Assembly (NCBI GenBank): GCA_017471965.1
Contig: JAFURF010000070.1
Coordinates: 1 to 64,000, forward strand
Direction: 5' to 3'
Source of the DNA: Bacteroidales bacterium
GTDB taxonomy: Bacteria; Bacteroidota; Bacteroidia; Bacteroidales; UBA932
Length of the DNA: 64,000 nucleotides
The position numbers and the translations under genes were made by a program. Under the pieces are notes generated by a model. The model was not told the DNA's origin. It searched no databases and saw nothing but the letters and a program-made list of their open reading frames with translations. Positions 1 to 10,400 of the stretch are shown here, piece by piece (position 1 is the stretch's first letter; the number at the start of each line of letters is the position of its first letter).

Positions 1-78
1 ATTTTATTTCTCCTTGAGTATTAAGCATAACTAATTATGTTTCAATAATTAAAGATACAAAATTCTATTGATATATGC

Positions 79-121
79 AAAAAGGAAGAATGCTATCTTA
101 CTAATGAAGTAACATTCTTCC
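79..121 (-). terminator. Intrinsic terminator at the end of the large PUL operon
   Basis: Read on the minus strand, a 9-bp stem (84-92 with 113-121) continues into a 5-bp inner stem (98-102 with 108-112) past a 5-nt bulge, and is followed directly by five T (83-79). This is the usual form of a rho-independent terminator. It lies about 130 bp beyond the stop of the CotH-like gene, the last gene of the operon. Bases 1-78 are AT-rich and I see nothing else in them. Confidence 0.75.
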
Positions 122-230
122 TATACTTTTTCAGTGGCCTCGCCACGTTAGAGGGAGGGGCCCGCGACGCAGTCGTGGGAGGGACGAAGTCGGAACTTGT
201 TCCGACGGAGCGAGATTCAAATTACTCCGA
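122..230. repeat. GC-rich intergenic repeat element, copy C (inverted orientation)
   Basis: The core at 153-184 is the reverse complement of the core found in the arg operon at 60,994-61,026 and 62,170-62,202. All three read TCCCTCCCAC, a small hairpin, then GCGGGCCCCTCCC. The central hairpin here is CGAC-TGC-GTCG. Side hairpins flank it: GTGGC/GCCAC (133-147) and GTCGGAAC/GTTCCGAC (about 187-204). The long outer arms of the two arg-operon copies are missing. It lies between the CotH-like gene and the operon terminator. Function unknown. Confidence 0.6.
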
Positions 231-248
231 TGCCCGGATGCTGCTATC

Positions 249-1592
249 CTACAAAGCGTTCAACTGTTTGTTGAGCCACTCTATACGACGTGTGTAGAAA
301 TCCAGAAAGAACTCCACTTCAGCCTCGTATGTACCGAGCCATACGGCATTCGGCCACACATACTTGTCAAGGATGTCCCACCTCTCGAAATTACGGTCCT
401 GAGCACCATCCAGAAGCGCGATCTGCTCCTCAACATAGTCAGGAATCTCAAGGAACTTCGGATAGAGTTCATTCCACCTGTCCTTCACCTCCTTGACGAA
501 AGAAGGATCCTGGAACATCTTGTTGTACCACTTGGCACCCTTTATCTGCCATCCGTCAGGCTTCTCGAAATTGGTGTAGTTGCAGTTACCCATGGTGATA
601 TCGAAGTCCCATACGTGGTACATCTCCATCTTCTTACCCCTCTCCTTGGTGATGAAGGTGCTCTTGCGGATGTTTCCGTCCGGGTCCTTTGCAATCTCCT
701 TGATGATATAGTAATTGATCAGGGAAGGAATATCGAAGAGTTCGCGATAACGGATATAATCCCTCTCGTTCTGGATATTCTCCACAGCAAGTTCGAAACG
801 GTCCATAAGGTCCTTGACATAGGCCAACTGCTCAGCAGTAGGTTCCTCAGGATCCTGGAACATCACCGGTGTATCAAACCTCGTCTTGAAGCAGGTGGTC
901 TCATCCATAGCCTCCTCTATTTCAAGATAATAGCCTCCTGTAAGAGCCTCTCCGCCATTATCTCCCTCTTCCACGATCTCTATATCCACCCTGCCTTCAG
1001 CCACTTCCTTATGCTCAGTGAAAGTGTATACACCGATATACTCTTCGTTCAGATACACATCCACGCTTATCAGTGTAGGAGTCCACTTCATTCCACAGAT
1101 ACGCGAAAGTTCCATGGCCACGATGTTCCTCATCAGAGTCTTGTCTGAATAGTTGGCAAGAAGCACCCAATCCTTCTCAGGAGCAAGTCCGAAAAGTGAC
1201 GCCTTCTCGTCCAGTTTGATCCTGTACGGCTTCTTCGGCATACCCCAGGTGGAGTTGCCCCTTCCTCTGATACGCATCGTCCCCTCATAGACATCCACAC
1301 TCGAGAAATGCTTAGAAGGATCTTCGATACGGACCGTACCGTTCACATAATCCTCCTTCGACTCGATCTTGGCGCCATTCTCTGTGGTAATGCGCACTAC
1401 AGGGATACTGTATGGGACCGGCTCCGGTTCAGGTTCCTTCTCAGGTTCTGACGGCTTCTCCGGTTCAGATGGTTTTTCCGGTTCTTCAACAGGCGGGTCT
1501 TCCTCCAATGCTGGAGGAATGACCAACGGATCTTCGCAACCTGCAAACAATGCAAGCATGCAGAATGTCAATAACAAACAGATCTTCTTCAT
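249..1592 (-). CDS. CotH-like lipoprotein (CotH kinase family)
   Basis: A 447-residue lipoprotein with a signal peptide and lipobox Cys at 19. It continues with an IPPALEE motif and a Pro/Glu-rich tether (residues 30-60). The rest resembles the CotH protein-kinase-like fold: GRGNSTW at 110-116, KKPYRIKL at 120-127 and the metal-binding-type DFD at 329-331. CotH proteins of spores phosphorylate coat proteins. The role of PUL-associated homologues is not established, so kinase activity here is inference. It is the last gene of the operon, 10 bp after the GH3 gene. The same IPPA motif follows the lipobox Cys in the CBM6-GH43 and GH99-like lipoproteins of this locus, which suggests display in the same place, probably the cell surface. 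Confidence 0.8.
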   Translation of the reverse strand: MKKICLLLTFCMLALFAGCEDPLVIPPALEEDPPVEEPEKPSEPEKPSEPEKEPEPEPVPYSIPVVRITTENGAKIESKEDYVNGTVRIEDPSKHFSSVDVYEGTMRIRGRGNSTWGMPKKPYRIKLDEKASLFGLAPEKDWVLLANYSDKTLMRNIVAMELSRICGMKWTPTLISVDVYLNEEYIGVYTFTEHKEVAEGRVDIEIVEEGDNGGEALTGGYYLEIEEAMDETTCFKTRFDTPVMFQDPEEPTAEQLAYVKDLMDRFELAVENIQNERDYIRYRELFDIPSLINYYIIKEIAKDPDGNIRKSTFITKERGKKMEMYHVWDFDITMGNCNYTNFEKPDGWQIKGAKWYNKMFQDPSFVKEVKDRWNELYPKFLEIPDYVEEQIALLDGAQDRNFERWDILDKYVWPNAVWLGTYEAEVEFFLDFYTRRIEWLNKQLNAL

Positions 1593-1602
1593 ATTTCTAC
1601 AA

Positions 1603-4600
1603 TCACAACTTTATCACATCTGTTACACATGGCAGGCCGTAACCAGGCTGGCCGCCACCTGCCGAAACGGTCACATCACCGGCCATCGGCACCTTGTTTC
1701 CGTACATGTCCACAAGGACAACGTCGTCTGCAGGAATTACGAACTCGACATTGCGGGCCTCGCCGGCCTTCAGAGTGATGCGGTCGAACGCCTTCAGGGA
1801 GCGGATCGGAGCAGTGAAGTCCCTCCTGTTTGAAAGATATACCTGCACCACCTCGTCTCCGTCGACTTTTCCGGCATTACGTACCTTTACGCCTACCTTC
1901 AGCGAACCGTCTTCAAGGGCTTCAAGCACCATATCCGAATACTCGAAAGAAGTATAACTCAGACCATATCCGAAAGAATACACCGGCTCACCCTGGAAAT
2001 ATCTGTATGTACGGTTCTGCATGCTGTAGTTCTCGAAATCAGGAAGATCGTCAGCGCTGCGGTAGAAGGTCACAGGGAGCCTTCCTGCAGGGTTATAGTC
2101 GCCGAAGAGGACATCAGCCACAGCCTCTCCTCCTCTTTGGCCGCCATACCATGCGTTCACGATGGCAGGAAGATTCTCAGACTCCCATCCGAGACCTACG
2201 GCACTACCTGTCATAAGGACAAGAACCACAGGCTTTCCTGTAGCGTGAAGAGCCTTGAGGGTCTGTCTCTGGACTTCAGGGATATCGATCGACTCCCTGT
2301 CACCTCTGTGGAAGCCCTCTATCTGCACCTGCATCTCCTCACCTTCAAGCATAGGTGAAAGACCGCCGGCATACAATATCACGTCGGCATCCGCTACAGA
2401 TGAAGCGAGTTTCTGAGGATCTGCCTGCTCGAGGTATCCCATATCCAACTTGACGTCAGCATTGTCGCCATGCTGGACATACCTTAACTCTATTTCATAA
2501 GTACGGCCTTTCTTTGCCTTGAATACATAGTAATTGTTGATGAGGCCCCTCTTCTCAGGAATCTTGCCGTCAATGAACAGGGTGGCATAATCGTCGGCAC
2601 TCACTTCAAAACAGATCTCTCCGCTTTTCGGGGCCTTGAATGTAGTCCTCCACACAGCGGACATATTGTTGGTCTTAACTCCGTTGCCGACCTCGGTACC
2701 GTTACCCCACCTGTGATCGATCTTATCGTCATAGCAAGAGTAAGGAGATACGCCTTCCCAACGGGTATTCTGGAAATACTCCACCTTGAATCCCTTTCTG
2801 CCGTCGACACTGAAGCAGTCCGGATCGTAAGCAGAATTGAAGAGCCAGTTGTCCACAAGGTTCACTCCCTTGTGATATACTACCTCCATATCTTCGCCGG
2901 CCTTCTGCCTGATTCCATCGAGGATTGTTGAAATCTCTGAAGGGAAGCCATAATAGTTGGCAAGCATGGCCTTTTCATTATCCGCATTCGGGCCGATTAC
3001 TGCAATCTTTCTGATCTTCTTCCTGTCGAGAGGAAGGACACCGCCTTCATTCTTGAGAAGGACGACAGACTCGCGCGCCATATGAAGGGCATGGTCAAGA
3101 TGCTCATCGCACTCAAGCACCGAGAGAGGTATATTTGCGTAAGGAACCATGCTGTCCGGGTCGAACATACCGAGACGCATACGTATCTCGAACAGTTTGC
3201 GTACTGCAGAATCTATCTCTTCTTCCGAAATGAGTCCCTTTTCAACTGCTGTCAGAAGGCCGAGATATGCACCGCCACCGCACTCGCAGTGGTTTCCGTG
3301 TTTCACTGCAGCGGCAGATCCTGATGCAGCATCATCATACACCTTGTGGTTTCTGAAGATGTCATCGATGGCTCCGCAGTCAGATGTCACATAACCCTGA
3401 TAGTTCCACTTCCTGAACAGGATGTCAGTCATGAGCACATCACTGGTACTGCAGGCCTGACCGAGGAACCTGTTGTAGGCAGTCATGACTCCCGACACAC
3501 CTGCCTTGGTCACAAGTTTCTCAAATGCAGGAAGATAGGTATCCCACAGGTCGTGATCGCTCACATAAGCGTCGAAAGTATGTCTGTTCCACTCCGGACC
3601 GCTATGTACGGCATAATGCTTCGCACACGCAGATGCCTTGAGATACTTAGGATCATCACCCTGGAGTCCGCGCACGAAAGACGCACCGATCTCTCCTGTA
3701 AGGAAAGGATCCTCTCCGTAGGTCTCCATACCTCTACCCCACCTCGGGTCACGGAAGATGTTGATGTTCGGAGTCCAGTATGTAAGGCCCTTGAAGATTC
3801 CCGGATCGCCATTCCTCTGCGCATCATGGAAGATAGCCCTTCCTTCGTCGGAAGTATACTGAGCCATCTTGAACATGGCGTCCACATCCCAGGTCGAAGC
3901 CATACCGATGGCCTGAGGATATGAAGTGGTGTTGTAAGGAGTACGGGCAACACCATGCAGGCACTCGTTCCACCAGTCGTAAGCAGGTATTCCAAGACGC
4001 GGTATCGCAGGAGCACCGTTGATCATCTGCCTCACCTTTTCCTCAAGAGTCAGACGGTCAAGAAGGTCGTCAAGACGCTCATCCATAGTAAGGTCAGGAT
4101 TCCAGAAAGCATAGTCCATATATTGCGGTTTTTCAAATTTCTCAAGTCTTGCATCCCAGATGGCCTTGATGGTCTCTTCCTGGGAATATCCTACAGGACA
4201 AGCGTCACTGCGGGTATTGGCGAAGTAGAACCGGAGTGATGTCTTTCCGACTTCACCCGTCACCATACGGAGAAGACACATCTGAAGATGTCCGTTAGGA
4301 TCGGTCTCACGAAGCCAGTCAAAGGCATACCAGAGCCATTTGTTGCGGTATTCCTCAGTATTTGTAGCAAACCAGGTGATATCGTCATAGCCCCAGCACC
4401 AATGGTCGTTGAGATTCGCCACGCCCGGGTTGCCGTTGGTGCCGAAGTTGTCGAACTCCACAAGATATGGCAGGCTCTCTGCATACCACCCGCTAGGAGA
4501 ATATGCGCCCTTGCTGCGCTTGAAGATGGAGTCACTGTAACCCACCTCAAGTTTTCCATCCAGATAAGTTTCAGGCACCTCCTTGATTCGAAGAGGGAAT

Positions 4601-5409
4601 GAGTTGAAGTCGAGAAGGCTGACTCCATCCTTTACGAAACCTCCGTATGGAGTATGTGCATCCAGAAGCACATAATGTCTGCGCGAGTTCTTGGCTGCGT
4701 AGTCACGGATCATTCCGATCAGTTGGGAATAGTGCTCCTTGCCCGGGTCATCAGCACCGATGAGTTCCACCTGGCCCAGATGCAGGGCCTCGCAGCCCAT
4801 ATCAAGGTATATCTTTGCAAGGTAGTAGAACCAGAGTCTGGTCTCGAGGTTGTTGACCATAGGCACTCCGCCACCTCTCTCGCTCCACCTTCTCTCCGCA
4901 TTCGGGTCAAGACGCTTCACCATGTCGGCACTGCGGAAATTTCTTTTCTCGACAGGAAGTCCGAAGGCCTCGAAGACATATGCAGGAATCGGAACATTGT
5001 TCACATCCCCACTGACATATTCGAACAGGCAGGCCTGAAACACCATCTCAGGGTCCTTCTCATGCATCTGCCTGATGGTCCTTTCAGCAAATCCGAGGAA
5101 TTCAGGATCCGTCAGTCTGCTCTCGCTTCCCCACCTGTGGATGGCACGTCCGATGAACTTGGCACCCACATTGTGTACCATGCGGATGTCATCTTCCTTG
5201 TATGGGAAACTGTATCCTTCCGGTCTTCCTGACACAAGAAGATAGGTGGCGGTCACCGACCTGTCCAGATATCTTTCGAGAACCTCTCTGGAAATGGAGC
5301 CGTCAAAATAATAGGCCGAACGCTTATCCAACTCAGCAGCGTTGCCGAATACGGATGACAGGATGGCCGCAAGCACGGCCAGAACAAAAAACTTCTGCTT
5401 CATGGTCAT
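1603..5409 (-). CDS. GH3 beta-glycosidase with PA14 insert and an unassigned ~400-residue N-terminal module
   Basis: A 1,268-residue protein with a signal peptide (about residues 1-24). Residues 430-1268 are a GH3 enzyme: the N-terminal barrel carries WTPNINIFRDPRWGRG and KHYAVHSGP, and the nucleophile is Asp677 in TSDCGAIDD. A PA14 domain (about 873-985) is inserted in the second GH3 domain, the acid/base region is LEGEE (1021-1025), and a fibronectin-III-like domain ends the protein. TSDCG is common in beta-xylosidase-like GH3 proteins, so beta-xylosidase or beta-glucosidase activity is likely. Residues 24-430 match no family I recognise. They look like an alpha/beta barrel, with QVELIG (Glu215) and VEFDNFG (Glu318) as possible catalytic acidic positions. 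The stop is 10 bp before the CotH-like gene and the start is 4 bp after the GH43 gene. Confidence 0.9.
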   Translation of the reverse strand: MTMKQKFFVLAVLAAILSSVFGNAAELDKRSAYYFDGSISREVLERYLDRSVTATYLLVSGRPEGYSFPYKEDDIRMVHNVGAKFIGRAIHRWGSESRLTDPEFLGFAERTIRQMHEKDPEMVFQACLFEYVSGDVNNVPIPAYVFEAFGLPVEKRNFRSADMVKRLDPNAERRWSERGGGVPMVNNLETRLWFYYLAKIYLDMGCEALHLGQVELIGADDPGKEHYSQLIGMIRDYAAKNSRRHYVLLDAHTPYGGFVKDGVSLLDFNSFPLRIKEVPETYLDGKLEVGYSDSIFKRSKGAYSPSGWYAESLPYLVEFDNFGTNGNPGVANLNDHWCWGYDDITWFATNTEEYRNKWLWYAFDWLRETDPNGHLQMCLLRMVTGEVGKTSLRFYFANTRSDACPVGYSQEETIKAIWDARLEKFEKPQYMDYAFWNPDLTMDERLDDLLDRLTLEEKVRQMINGAPAIPRLGIPAYDWWNECLHGVARTPYNTTSYPQAIGMASTWDVDAMFKMAQYTSDEGRAIFHDAQRNGDPGIFKGLTYWTPNINIFRDPRWGRGMETYGEDPFLTGEIGASFVRGLQGDDPKYLKASACAKHYAVHSGPEWNRHTFDAYVSDHDLWDTYLPAFEKLVTKAGVSGVMTAYNRFLGQACSTSDVLMTDILFRKWNYQGYVTSDCGAIDDIFRNHKVYDDAASGSAAAVKHGNHCECGGGAYLGLLTAVEKGLISEEEIDSAVRKLFEIRMRLGMFDPDSMVPYANIPLSVLECDEHLDHALHMARESVVLLKNEGGVLPLDRKKIRKIAVIGPNADNEKAMLANYYGFPSEISTILDGIRQKAGEDMEVVYHKGVNLVDNWLFNSAYDPDCFSVDGRKGFKVEYFQNTRWEGVSPYSCYDDKIDHRWGNGTEVGNGVKTNNMSAVWRTTFKAPKSGEICFEVSADDYATLFIDGKIPEKRGLINNYYVFKAKKGRTYEIELRYVQHGDNADVKLDMGYLEQADPQKLASSVADADVILYAGGLSPMLEGEEMQVQIEGFHRGDRESIDIPEVQRQTLKALHATGKPVVLVLMTGSAVGLGWESENLPAIVNAWYGGQRGGEAVADVLFGDYNPAGRLPVTFYRSADDLPDFENYSMQNRTYRYFQGEPVYSFGYGLSYTSFEYSDMVLEALEDGSLKVGVKVRNAGKVDGDEVVQVYLSNRRDFTAPIRSLKAFDRITLKAGEARNVEFVIPADDVVLVDMYGNKVPMAGDVTVSAGGGQPGYGLPCVTDVIKL

Positions 5410-5413
5410 TAGT

Positions 5414-7468
5414 TCAATTCTTGGTTATAGAAAGCGATTTCAGGTCGGTTGTACCGGACATCAGTCTGAATTCGACGAAGTTCTCACCCTCTGACACCTT
5501 CAGTCCCTCCACCTTCAGAGTGCCTGAAGAAGGGATATCATGTCCGGATGTCTCAGGATACTGGCCGTTTACAGCAACCAGCACCTTGGCTCCTGAAGTC
5601 GCAGAGCAGGTCACTGTGCATGTGCCGGATGCTTCAGCCTTGAATGACCACCTGAGCCATTCGCCGGTCTCCATGCCCTTGACAGCACCGTTCTGAACGG
5701 TCGGTTCCTTGCGGTCGCGTGTGAACCACGCGTAATGATATCCGCCATCGTTGAAATCATTTCCATTGAAAGTCAGTCCGTCAGCAGAGAGCAGAGGAGA
5801 CTCGCCTCCCTTGGCCTTGCCCCAGTTCCTGACGATCTCTATACTTCCGTCAGAATTTACGGTGACAGGATCGACGCATACCGAACGAAGAGTTCCATGG
5901 CCGGAGAAGTTGGCGGTATGATAGAAGGCATACCACTGGCCCTTGAACTTCACGATGGATCCGTGGTTGGTCTCGACTCCCTGAGGATACATATAGACAC
6001 CCATATCCTGCCAAGGTCCCGCAGGATTATCCGCAACGGCATACCTCATGTTGTTGCCGCCCTTGGACGGACTGTGATTGTCCGAATGCGAGAGATAGTA
6101 CCTGCCGCCGAACTTATGCACCCACGCGGCCTCATGGAAATCATGCAGTCCCTCCATCTGCACAGGATCCGACGCCAGTTTCGTCCAGTCGTTCTTCCTC
6201 AGTTTCGCCACATAACATTTTCCGCCGCCACCGTTATAAAGATATGGCTGGCCGTCATCATCGATGAATATGCACGGGTCGATGGCTGATGCCATGCCCT
6301 TGACATAACCTGCCACATGGAATTCCTTGTCGGGATATCTGCTCACCGCAACACCTATACGCCACGTCGAGTTCCAGTTCTGGGTATTCTCAGGATGCGG
6401 GAAATAGAAATAATACAGACCGTCTTCAGGATTGTATGCACAGTCCGGAGCCCACATGAAGCCCTCGCTTCCCCATCCGTCCTGCAGACGTACCGTCGCC
6501 GCATTCATGATCTCGCCATGGTCGGTCCACGTGACCATATCCTCGGTAGAGAACACATGATATCTGTCCATACGGTCGCATCCCAATGAAGGCTCCATGT
6601 CATGCGAAGCATAGACATAAAGAACTTCCTTACCGCCTATATTCCACACATGGGCAGAAGCATCAGCCGTATAAAGATGGCCGGTAAGCCAACTGTTGTA
6701 CATAGGAGAAGGGAAATCCACAAACAGAGGATTGGACATCTTCATGGTCATCGGATATGTCAGGGTCGAAGACACATCCTTCAGTTCACCTGTACGACGG
6801 AACACGAAACAGTCCAAATTGCCCGGAGTGTTCCCGCAATACCTGAGGACATGAGTGCCTTTGGTAAGCATCACGTTCTCTGCGGTCGCCATCTTCGTGA
6901 AGTCAGACCAGTTGCCCAAAGGCATCGGCACGCTTACTGTAGCGCCACGGCCGTCTACCTCGAAACTGAAACTGCCTTCCGAGCCGTCACCCTTGACCAC
7001 ATATGTATCAATGGCGTACGCTCCATCCTCTTCCACCTCGATGGTATAGGACATCCATTCGCCAGGCTGTACATCGCCGATCATATATCCTCCCGAAGCG
7101 TTTCCGTCTCCACGGACATCGACCTTATGAGAACCTCTGTACGCCGCATCACCGGACTTGTTGTCGGACTCATAATACGCCACATTGGCATTCCCCTCAT
7201 CAAAGTCCTCGGCCTCAAGAGTGCCGGGGACCTTATGCGGGCCTTTATATGGCTTGCCCTTGTATGCTTTGAGGAAAGCCTCGGTATCATGATTCAAGGC
7301 ATCGTCATATTCATACGGGCCTTCAGGAATCTCAAACTTGTCGTCATCAGCAGGGACTTCTTCTTTCTCTTCCTCGATTGCAGGCGGGATACCCGGTTCC
7401 TTGCATGAGAAACTTGCTGAGAGAAGAATCCCTGCCAGAAGAAAGGTTGGCAGGGACAATTGTTTCAT
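5414..7468 (-). CDS. CBM6-GH43 lipoprotein with C-terminal beta-sandwich
   Basis: I choose the ATG at 7468 (684 residues); a GTG two codons upstream is also possible. The lipobox Cys is at about 22, followed by an IPPAIEEE tether. Residues about 80-228 form a CBM6-like beta-sandwich (GTLEAEDFDEG, GEWMSYTIEVEEDGAY). Residues about 245-545 are a five-bladed GH43 propeller with base Asp269 (YTADASAHVW), pKa-modulating Asp397 (AIDPC) and acid Glu446 (FHEAAW). The last ~130 residues resemble another sugar-binding sandwich. GH43 enzymes are mostly alpha-L-arabinofuranosidases or beta-xylosidases, and the sequence does not decide which. The gene is the immediate downstream partner of the GH99-like/GH92 fusion gene. 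Confidence 0.88.
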   Translation of the reverse strand: MKQLSLPTFLLAGILLSASFSCKEPGIPPAIEEEKEEVPADDDKFEIPEGPYEYDDALNHDTEAFLKAYKGKPYKGPHKVPGTLEAEDFDEGNANVAYYESDNKSGDAAYRGSHKVDVRGDGNASGGYMIGDVQPGEWMSYTIEVEEDGAYAIDTYVVKGDGSEGSFSFEVDGRGATVSVPMPLGNWSDFTKMATAENVMLTKGTHVLRYCGNTPGNLDCFVFRRTGELKDVSSTLTYPMTMKMSNPLFVDFPSPMYNSWLTGHLYTADASAHVWNIGGKEVLYVYASHDMEPSLGCDRMDRYHVFSTEDMVTWTDHGEIMNAATVRLQDGWGSEGFMWAPDCAYNPEDGLYYFYFPHPENTQNWNSTWRIGVAVSRYPDKEFHVAGYVKGMASAIDPCIFIDDDGQPYLYNGGGGKCYVAKLRKNDWTKLASDPVQMEGLHDFHEAAWVHKFGGRYYLSHSDNHSPSKGGNNMRYAVADNPAGPWQDMGVYMYPQGVETNHGSIVKFKGQWYAFYHTANFSGHGTLRSVCVDPVTVNSDGSIEIVRNWGKAKGGESPLLSADGLTFNGNDFNDGGYHYAWFTRDRKEPTVQNGAVKGMETGEWLRWSFKAEASGTCTVTCSATSGAKVLVAVNGQYPETSGHDIPSSGTLKVEGLKVSEGENFVEFRLMSGTTDLKSLSITKN

Positions 7469-7479
7469 AACCACTTGAT

Positions 7480-10400
7480 TTAAAGATTATCTATTGAAGG
7501 AGGTACCGCATCATCCGAACTGCCCCATGCCTTGTTTGGCGTACTGCCCATGACGAGTACAAGTCTTGCTCCTTCCTTGATGTCGTCATGGCTGAACCAA
7601 GGTTTGTTCCATTCCTCGCCGTTCAGTGTGGCAGACTGTATGTACTTGTTTTCATCTGATACATTCTCGGCAACGATCTCGAATACCTTTCCGTTGCTCA
7701 TCACGATCTTTGCATTCTCGAAGAGCGGACTTCCGATGTTATATGAAGGAAGACCCGGAGTGACAGGGTAGAATCCGAGTGAAGAGAACACTACAAAGGC
7801 AGTCATTCCACCTCCGTCTTCATCTCCTGGAACTCCCATAAGGTCATTCCTGAACCAGGTCTTGAGCATCTGACGGATGCGCTTCTGAGTCTTCCACGGC
7901 TGTCCCGCATAATTATAAAGGTAAGGGACGTGAAGAGAAGGCTCATTAGCCATCGAGAACTGTCCCACATTACCCGTATGGTCCGGAAGTTGGGCAAAGA
8001 ACTCGAACTTGCTCTTGCCGAGAGGTTCCGTAAAGGTCCTGTCGAGGTTCTCGACAAACTTCTCCTTTCCTCCCATGAGACTGATAAGGTCGGCCACATT
8101 GTGTGGGACATCCCACCTGTATACCCAGCCGTTGTTCTCGCCGTAGAATTCGCGTGCTCCCATTCCACCCGGCCATCTGTAGTCGAACGGCTCTATCCAG
8201 TTGCCGTCCTTGTCCTTAGGATGGAAGAATCCTGTCTGAGGATTATATAGGTTGCGATAGTTATGTGCACATTTCTGATAATATGCAGTCTCCTTTTCGA
8301 GTCCCAGTCTGTCTGCCAGAATCGAAAGGGCCCACTGGTCATATGAAGTACCGAGGGTCACAGCGACCGGCTGACGCTTCTCGAACGAGTGGACGTTAGG
8401 ATCAGTCTCTTCCTCTCCATATTTCAGAGCAGGAACATAGCCGTTCTCCTTATAGAACTTGTCAAGCCAGCCTGCCGGAGCGCCGGACCAAGGAGCGAGG
8501 GTCTTCTCCTCCATTCCCTTGCGTGCAGCCTCATATGCCTTCTTTACATTCACGCGAAGACCTTTGGCAACAGCATCGGCAAATGTAACTACGGCATGAT
8601 TCGAATTCATTCTACGTGAATCACCTGTCACTTCAGGGAAGGTAGGCATCCACATGTTGCCCATCTGCTCGGCCATACGGAGGTATGAACTGAGAATATT
8701 CTCCTCCACACCCCTGTCCATAAGAAGACGGAGAGGATGCGCTGCACGATAGGTATCCCAGATCCAGTCATCTGTATAGAACGGTCTTCCGCCGTCCTCA
8801 TGAACCTTGCCGTCAAACGCGCTGAAGTATCTTCCGTCCTCGCTCATGCAGATAGGACGCTCGAATGTACGATAGTAAGATGTGTAGAAGACAGTCTTGT
8901 CATCCTCGCTTCCGCCTTCCACCTTGATGCGCTCAAGAGCGGCATTCCAGACCTTGCGTCCTGCCTGTGCAAGTGCTTCCACATCATATGAGTCCAGTTC
9001 CCTGCGGAGGTTCTTCTGAGCCTGTTCTTCGCTGATGAATGAGACGCCGTAACGCAGTCTGACTGAGGTGGTGCCGTCTGCAAACCTCAGAGCGATGCAT
9101 GAATTGTGATCGGCCTTGATCTCCTTTGTCTGGATAGGATCAGCCTCTGTCTCCAGGTAGAGATATACATTTGTATTGCCGCTGAGTTTCTGATATCCGC
9201 TCACTCCCCTTCCGTTCTTGCGGATCTCGCCTCCTCGGCTGTTCACTGAAAGCCAGACCGGCTTTCCTTCCTGGCGGAAATCAATCTGATAGATGGCAGA
9301 CTGATGTGACAGTGCATAATGCACACCCATATTATGGTCATCGATATCGACCTTGAAAGAATACGGGGTAAGTTTTTCATTGTCGTAAGTATATGCCTTT
9401 ACAGGTCTTGGTTCGTCACCCTGATATGGAGTGAGGTTGAAAGCGGAACGCTCACGGTGATTGGTGACGATGACCGGAAGGCCGTTTACCCTTTCGGATG
9501 TGTAATCCGATCTTTCAGGATATACGCGAAGCATGCTGTTAGGAAGTTGTACGGTGGGGAAGGTCGGTACAAGAAGGTGACTGATGTTACCGATGTAAGG
9601 GTTGACATAGTCTACCGGTTCCTTGGCACAGCATACCGGGGAGGTCGCGCATTCCTTTCTCGGCATGGTCTTCTGAAGAGGTTTCTCCTTACGGAGCATC
9701 TTTCCTGCCTCACCTGCGAGGAAGAGGTAATGGTCGCTCGGAACATCCTCGTCCATCGGAACGAACTCGCTGTTTTCTGCAGGCACAGGCACGCGGTGGG
9801 CACATTTGAAGATCGCCGTACCCTCGTCGATCTCGTCGAACATGGCGATATAGATCATTTCTGCACCGGAGGCAATCACATTGTGCAACTGCTTCCAGAA
9901 GAACGAACCGCTGTTGCGGTCAATCTGGACACCACGGCCACGTCGTATCATGTTCTCCCATGAGAAGCCCGGGAAACAGAGCGGCGCATAGTCGACGTCA
10001 TTGGCCGCTACCCACTTGATGTCGGCGTCGATACGCGGCTGGTATCTTGTGTAGGTGTTTTCATTGTAACGTCCCACAAACCAAGGCATCACGACGTCGC
10101 AGCGTCTGATTAGGTCATGAAGGACAGGATCGTCAATGGTGTCCCCGTCAAGGGTTCTCCACTGGGTCGGCACTCCGAGCATGATGGCGAATCCCATATC
10201 CTCAAGAGCGGTGATGATGGCGTCAGCCTCCTTGTATCCGTACTTCCTGTTGTCGTTGAAGCCGACTCCCCATACAGTCACAAGAGGCTTGCCGTTGTGG
10301 TAGAGGTAAGAAGGATTGGAATCATGGTCAAAGAGGGAATGACGGGAGGCAAGTTCCTTGATATCGGCAATCAGGATGTTCTCGTCTCCAGGATGCATGC

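Noticed and set aside
1425..1500. Repeated short units in the CotH-like tether as a CRISPR-like array
   Set aside because: The units are coding triplet multiples for Pro-Ser-Glu-Lys residues with no spacer structure.
3346..3924. 192-codon plus-strand frame inside the GH3 gene
   Set aside because: It is an antisense shadow; the GH3 motifs, including the catalytic Asp region, lie on the minus strand here.
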